A DNA stretch of 31,124 nucleotides from Clostridia bacterium. GTDB lineage: Bacteria > Bacillota > Clostridia > TANB77 > CAG-508. A program made the position numbers and the translations under genes. The notes under the pieces were generated by a model that saw only the letters and a list, made by a program, of their open reading frames with translations, ran no database searches and was not told the DNA's origin. Positions 28,791 through 31,124 of this stretch are shown here, piece after piece; position 1 is the first letter of the stretch, and every line of letters begins with the position of its first letter. The stretch lies in contig CAAECB010000085.1 in the NCBI GenBank assembly GCA_900754285.1, positions 1 to 31,124 on the forward strand, read 5' to 3'.

Positions 28791-29561
28791 TTAAACTTCT
28801 TTTGCTTTAACAATAACTCTTTGCTTACTATCATCAGTACATGTAATAAGAGTTATTTCTTTTTTTTCATTAGTTTTTTGTTCCAAACAACTAATATCTT
28901 CTGGTACCACTGTATATTTATTATATATTCTATATTTAACAGTATTGCCTGCCACATCTTTTGTTAAATCTGTAATTGATATTTCTTCTCCAACTTCAAG
29001 TGTAGGCACTTTACTAAAAAACTTTTGATTTCTATAATTATGCCCAACTATACAAAAATTTCCTTTTTCATTAGGATTTGGCCCTGCCAATTTACATGGA
29101 GATAATTTTAATAATTCCTCTGTTTCCTTTTCTGAACCTGTTACACCTTCTATTATAGGATAACTTAAATTTAATTTTGGTATTTCTATTTTAGCAATTG
29201 TATAATAACTATATCCATCTTCTGTAGTTTGTTTTTTATCTCTCAAAGTTTCATAATTAGTAGTATTCTCTAAAGCTTTTACCTTTAAATCTTCTTGTGC
29301 ATTATTTAATACTACTGTTAAAACATCACTTTGTGCTTTTTCTTTTGTTTTTTCTGCTTCTTCTTGTGTCTCATTTATATTTGCTAATATTTGCTCTGAT
29401 ACTTCTGCACTTTTATTTCTTTTATAATCTGTATAAAAAAATATCGAAATTATTACTGCTATTATAATTAATGATAATATAAAATTAAATTTGTATATCT
29501 TTTTCTTTCTTTTTAGTTCTGGCGTTACATATAATTTTTCTGTTACTAATATTTGATTCAA
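28791..29561 (-). CDS. Sortase family transpeptidase
   Basis: A membrane-anchored cysteine transpeptidase that attaches surface proteins to the wall or assembles pili. The 256 residues have an N-terminal membrane segment (about 23-44), a charged helical linker and the catalytic domain. That domain contains IPKLNLSYPIIEGV, H174 (IVGHNY), C241 (TLITCTD) and R248. These are the catalytic triad. The LITC motif and length fit class D-like enzymes of Firmicutes, but the class is not certain. The start is TTG at 29559-29561, well spaced from GAAGGTG; GTG at 29570 is too close. No LPXTG substrate is encoded nearby. Confidence 0.88.
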   Translation of the reverse strand: MNQILVTEKLYVTPELKRKKKIYKFNFILSLIIIAVIISIFFYTDYKRNKSAEVSEQILANINETQEEAEKTKEKAQSDVLTVVLNNAQEDLKVKALENTTNYETLRDKKQTTEDGYSYYTIAKIEIPKLNLSYPIIEGVTGSEKETEELLKLSPCKLAGPNPNEKGNFCIVGHNYRNQKFFSKVPTLEVGEEISITDLTKDVAGNTVKYRIYNKYTVVPEDISCLEQKTNEKKEITLITCTDDSKQRVIVKAKEV

Positions 29562-29604
29562 TTTTAACACCTTCTCTTCTTTTTTGTATTATTCTTTCTT
29601 TTTT

Positions 29605-29613
29605 ATTATATCA
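29605..29613 (-). promoter_or_regulatory. Extended -10 promoter of the sortase gene
   Basis: TGATATAAT on the minus strand is an extended -10 element (TGnTATAAT). The -35 region is weak (TTTTCA at 17 bases), as is common for extended -10 promoters. It lies about 45 bases before the sortase start. Confidence 0.55.
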
Positions 29614-29639
29614 TAATAAAAACTATTTGAAAATCTTTT

Positions 29640-30140
29640 TTAAATCAAAATTGATGATATATGAAATACATTAACCTTTTCTTTTAAGAATTTTTGTGTT
29701 TCTTTTAAAATTTTATGATCATCATCTAGTAAAATTAATTTATCATATTTGTCATTTTTTTCTTTCATTTTCTCTGCTTTTACTATATCTCTGTTTTCTT
29801 TCGAATATTCTTTATTTTCTTTATTTATTATAATCCAATTTTCTTCTTTTATAAATGATACATATTTTCTTAACCATTCTTGCTTTTCTTTTAATATTTT
29901 TAAGCTTTTTGCTAGTGTTAATATATATAAGTCTATGTTTGGTATATCATTTATTTCTTTTAATGTTTCTATTATACATTCTATTGGTTCTGCTTTTTGA
30001 TATTCTTCTTCCATCTTTTCTTTTACGTTTCCTTCTGGATAAACTTCATATACAGTTATTGTTCCATCCATATCTATAAACATTGCTACTTTTTTATTTT
30101 CTTTGCATATATTTTGTATCTTTTCTATAATTTTTTTCAT
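29640..30140 (-). CDS. HAD-superfamily phosphatase
   Basis: A 166-residue soluble protein with the HAD nucleophile motif FIDMDGT (D23 and D25), a motif II-like LTLAKS segment, and the acidic motif LLDDDHKIL near the C-terminus. These are the metal and phosphoryl-transfer sites of the superfamily. The substrate is unknown; small size suggests a nucleotide or small-molecule phosphatase. ATG at 30140 follows AAGGAG; an upstream start at 30170 has no good site. It follows a nucleotide-kinase-like gene, with a terminator-like hairpin between. Confidence 0.7.
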   Translation of the reverse strand: MKKIIEKIQNICKENKKVAMFIDMDGTITVYEVYPEGNVKEKMEEEYQKAEPIECIIETLKEINDIPNIDLYILTLAKSLKILKEKQEWLRKYVSFIKEENWIIINKENKEYSKENRDIVKAEKMKEKNDKYDKLILLDDDHKILKETQKFLKEKVNVFHISSILI

Positions 30141-30163
30141 ATTTTTCTCCTTTTTTATAAAAT

Positions 30164-30190
30164 GGCACAAAAGTAATTAACTTCTGCGCC
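30164..30190 (-). terminator. Terminator-like hairpin between the kinase and HAD genes
   Basis: On the minus strand GGCGCAGAAGT pairs with ACTTTTGTGCC (11 pairs including two G.U) around a five-base loop, followed by ATTTTAT. On the plus strand the two wobbles become mismatches, so the minus-strand RNA is the better fold. It may attenuate the HAD gene. Confidence 0.5.
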
Positions 30191-30199
30191 TTTTTGTTT

Positions 30200-30781
30200 T
30201 TACAATGCATCTGAAATGATTTTGTAAATTAATTCATTCATTTCTGAAATTTGTAACTCGTCTGTTCTGATTAGGCTTTTACGTAAAGTTGTGTCATTAA
30301 AAAAATCACAAAAATACTTATTATACTTTTTTATGTATTCTTCTTTCACAATTTTTCCTTCAGCTCCTCTACGTTTTAAAGCTGTTGATGGTGAGACTAT
30401 TAGTCCTAAAAGTAAGTCTGGATTTACTTCTGATAAACATGTTTTTTTAAAATACTCGTATTCTTTTACACTTGCTTCATTTTCGTGAAAAAACTTCCAA
30501 GCATAAAACTTGCTATCTATAATTCCTCTGTCAATTAGAACTATTTCTGCCTGTGAATAAGTTGCCTTCAAAACTCCTGCTTGTGTTATAAAATGCATCC
30601 ATAAATTTGCATCAAATGTTCCTTTTGGTATTTCTTTTGGCAGCTTTTCAGCAGATTCTTCAAGTATCATTACTGAATGTCCTGCATTTTCAAGCATGTT
30701 GGAAACTACTTTGATAGCTGTTGTTTTTCCAGCTTCTGGTGTTCCTGTGAATTCTAGCATAAACGGCTTCTTTTTCCGCAT
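30200..30781 (-). CDS. P-loop nucleotide/nucleoside kinase-like protein
   Basis: A 193-residue P-loop NTPase with the Walker A GTPEAGKTT (13-21) and a DRG triplet (84-86, VLIDRGIID). A LID-like arginine pair (137-138, LKRRGAEG) follows. This layout resembles thymidylate or deoxynucleoside kinases and related AAA_28-type proteins. The acceptor substrate cannot be deduced. ATG follows AGGAGGG, and a promoter lies 38 bases upstream. With the HAD gene behind it, a kinase/phosphatase pair on related metabolites is possible. Confidence 0.65.
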   Translation of the reverse strand: MRKKKPFMLEFTGTPEAGKTTAIKVVSNMLENAGHSVMILEESAEKLPKEIPKGTFDANLWMHFITQAGVLKATYSQAEIVLIDRGIIDSKFYAWKFFHENEASVKEYEYFKKTCLSEVNPDLLLGLIVSPSTALKRRGAEGKIVKEEYIKKYNKYFCDFFNDTTLRKSLIRTDELQISEMNELIYKIISDAL

Positions 30782-30818
30782 AGTTATGCCCTCCTATTTA
30801 TATATTTTTGTTATTTAG

Positions 30819-30847
30819 AGTATACTATATTTTTTAAATTATTGCAA
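30819..30847 (-). promoter_or_regulatory. Promoter of the kinase gene
   Basis: On the minus strand TTGCAA (30842-30847) and TATACT (30819-30824) are separated by 17 bases. The -10 box matches 5/6 and the -35 box 4/6. Transcription would start near 30812, about 30 bases before the ATG. Confidence 0.6.
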
Positions 30848-30855
30848 TGCTTTTA

Positions 30856-30891
30856 TTAATCGCTTACAATCTTTTGTATAATTGAATACAT
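30856..30891 (-). CDS. Possible 11-codon leader peptide
   Basis: ATG-TAT-TCA starts eight bases after AAAGGAGG and gives MYSIIQKIVSD before TAA. The ribosome binding site and start lie in the 3' arm of the hairpin at 30890-30958. The short length makes translation uncertain. It lies just upstream of the kinase promoter. Confidence 0.25.
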   Translation of the reverse strand: MYSIIQKIVSD

Positions 30892-30958
30892 AAGAGATAC
30901 CTCCTTTGAATGTTATTTTTTTCTGATAAAAACATTTTATCAAATCGGTATCTCTTAT
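30890..30958. repeat. Inverted repeat with nested hairpin
   Basis: ATAAGAGATACC (30890-30901) and GGTATCTCTTAT (30947-30958) are a perfect 12-base-pair inverted repeat around 45 bases. The centre holds a perfect GATAAAA/TTTTATC hairpin (30925-30941). On the minus strand the repeat contains part of an AAAGGAGG site and the ATG of a tiny frame. On the plus strand a T run follows five bases later. It could be a mobile-element remnant, an mRNA switch or a terminator. Confidence 0.55.
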
Positions 30959-31015
30959 TCAATTTTTTCTTAAATTTTCCTACTAAAAGTTTATACTAAC
31001 ATTAAAAAAAGTTTT

Positions 31016-31123
31016 TTACACTACCTGCATTTTTACTTCTTTTCCTTTAAATGCAAATACCATTTTTGTTATGTTTGTATATCCTCTTTCTTGTAAATCT
31101 TCTTCGTATTTTCTTTCTTCTAT
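31016..31123 (-). CDS. C-terminus of an unidentified protein, cut by the right edge
   Basis: A frame enters from the right edge and ends at TAA (31016-31018). The 35 visible residues are charged, with EERKYEEDLQERGYTNITK followed by MVFAFKGKEVKMQVV. Composition and codon use fit a real gene end. No family can be named from this fragment. No clear terminator follows apart from the inverted repeat at 30890-30958. Confidence 0.5.
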   Translation of the reverse strand: MEERKYEEDLQERGYTNITKMVFAFKGKEVKMQVV

Positions 31124-31124
31124 T

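Overview
The window is a low-GC Firmicutes chromosome segment, most likely from an AT-rich member of the Clostridia. The evidence is the AT-rich base composition, near-consensus sigma-A promoters, GGAGG-type ribosome binding sites, a zinc-type S14, S4 and L36, the long clostridial form of L17, S4 encoded inside the alpha operon, and a GGGtGRT/NifU-like gene pair. Every supported gene lies on the minus strand, so transcription runs from high to low coordinates. No rRNA, tRNA, CRISPR array, integrase or transposase gene was seen.

In transcription order: (1) the end of an unidentified gene at the right edge (31016-31123). (2) A P-loop nucleotide-kinase-like gene followed by a HAD phosphatase. 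(3) A membrane-anchored sortase with its own promoter and a strong terminator. (4) The start of the division and cell wall cluster, mraZ-rsmH-ftsL-like-PBP, with four GTGG MraZ boxes beside the mraZ promoter. (5) A glycolytic operon, pgk-tpiA-gpmI, ending in a YezG/DUF600-type immunity-like gene. (6) NifU-like scaffold, a DNPH1-like deoxynucleotide glycosidase and GGGtGRT protein. (7) The S10-spc ribosomal operon from rpsJ to secY, driven by a perfect TTGACA-17-TATAAT promoter and a 270-nt leader. (8) After a terminator, adk-map-infA-rpmJ-rpsM-rpsK-rpsD-rpoA-rplQ, with its own promoter and a final terminator. (9) The first 15 codons of another gene at the left edge. rpmD (L30) is missing from its usual place between rpsE and rplO.

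The most unusual content is in the gaps between genes. Two related palindromic elements of about 120-130 bp sit between rpsM and rpsK and between rplF and rplR. They share a block that is nearly identical, show compensatory base changes at the tip, and contain tandem G.A mismatches. A third long hairpin of similar design abuts the first. Their G.T wobble pairs form mainly on the plus strand, which is opposite to the ribosomal mRNA. In contrast, smaller hairpins just upstream of rplC, rplB, infA and the PBP gene look like mRNA-level structures. A pseudoknot-capable leader precedes rpsM, where S4 autoregulation would be expected. The NifU-like/DNPH1/GGGtGRT trio, with a palindrome in its promoter, is the best candidate for an uncharacterised biochemical system.
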